Of a stretch of DNA of 6,364 nucleotides, positions 6,355-6,364 are shown in pieces. Position 1 is the first letter of the stretch, and every line of letters begins with the position of its first letter. The DNA lies in assembly GCA_034667645.1 (NCBI GenBank), contig JAXDQV010000086.1:1-6364 (forward strand), in the 5' to 3' direction. The DNA comes from JAJPJG01 sp034667645 (GTDB taxonomy: Bacteria; Verrucomicrobiota; Verrucomicrobiia; Chthoniobacterales; Chthoniobacteraceae). The notes beneath the pieces were generated by a model. That model had not been told where the DNA came from and searched no databases. It was given only the letters and a program-made list of their open reading frames with translations. The translations under genes and the position numbers were made by a program.

Positions 6355-6364
6355 GGCGGGAGGT

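Noticed and set aside
1..6364. Search by eye for tRNA, rRNA, CRISPR repeats, insertion sequences and riboswitches
   Set aside because: Nearly all of the window is coding, the gaps are 29-54 bp, and no cloverleaf, spaced repeats, transposase motifs or long inverted repeats were seen.

Overview
This 6.4 kb window holds three long genes and the start of a fourth, all on the minus strand, so transcription runs from the right edge to the left. In that order they are: a PHP-domain/GT4 glycosyltransferase fusion, the DNA primase dnaG, the housekeeping sigma factor rpoD, and the first 34 codons of a small protein cut off by the left edge. The gaps between genes are 29, 54 and 51 bp. Every apparent plus-strand reading frame lies opposite one of these genes and looks like a shadow.

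The organism is a bacterium with fairly GC-rich DNA. I infer the Verrucomicrobiota/PVC group, possibly a soil or freshwater lineage. The reasons are the lysine/alanine-rich tail on RpoD, the PVC-like wording of the primase Toprim motifs (EGQLD, APQGTAFT), the PHP-GT4 fusion, GTG starts with little or no Shine-Dalgarno signal, and the LWxLLG...SPFFARN small protein. This is judged from remembered families, not from a search.

Right part (3955-6354): the 799-residue fusion has a complete set of PHP metal ligands, a middle section of about 225 residues that I cannot assign, and a GT4 glycosyltransferase resembling glycolipid hexosyl/mannosyltransferases. Middle (2117-3925): DnaG with CHC2 zinc finger, catalytic core and Toprim residues intact. 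Left (155-2062): a full-length group 1 sigma-70 with regions 1.1, 1.2, 2, 3 and 4 behind a strongly basic tail. Far left (1-103): the truncated small protein.

The dnaG-rpoD pair is the core of the classical macromolecular synthesis operon (rpsU-dnaG-rpoD in enterobacteria), coupling initiation of replication primers and transcription. Here the place immediately upstream of dnaG is taken by the PHP-glycosyltransferase and not by rpsU. A sigma-70-like promoter can be read inside the 3' end of dnaG, which would give rpoD its own transcription, and a small hairpin precedes the GTG start of dnaG. No RNA gene, mobile element or CRISPR array is visible. I see no strong evidence of a wholly new system; the best leads are the fusion protein next to dnaG, the basic sigma tail and the overlooked small ORF after rpoD.
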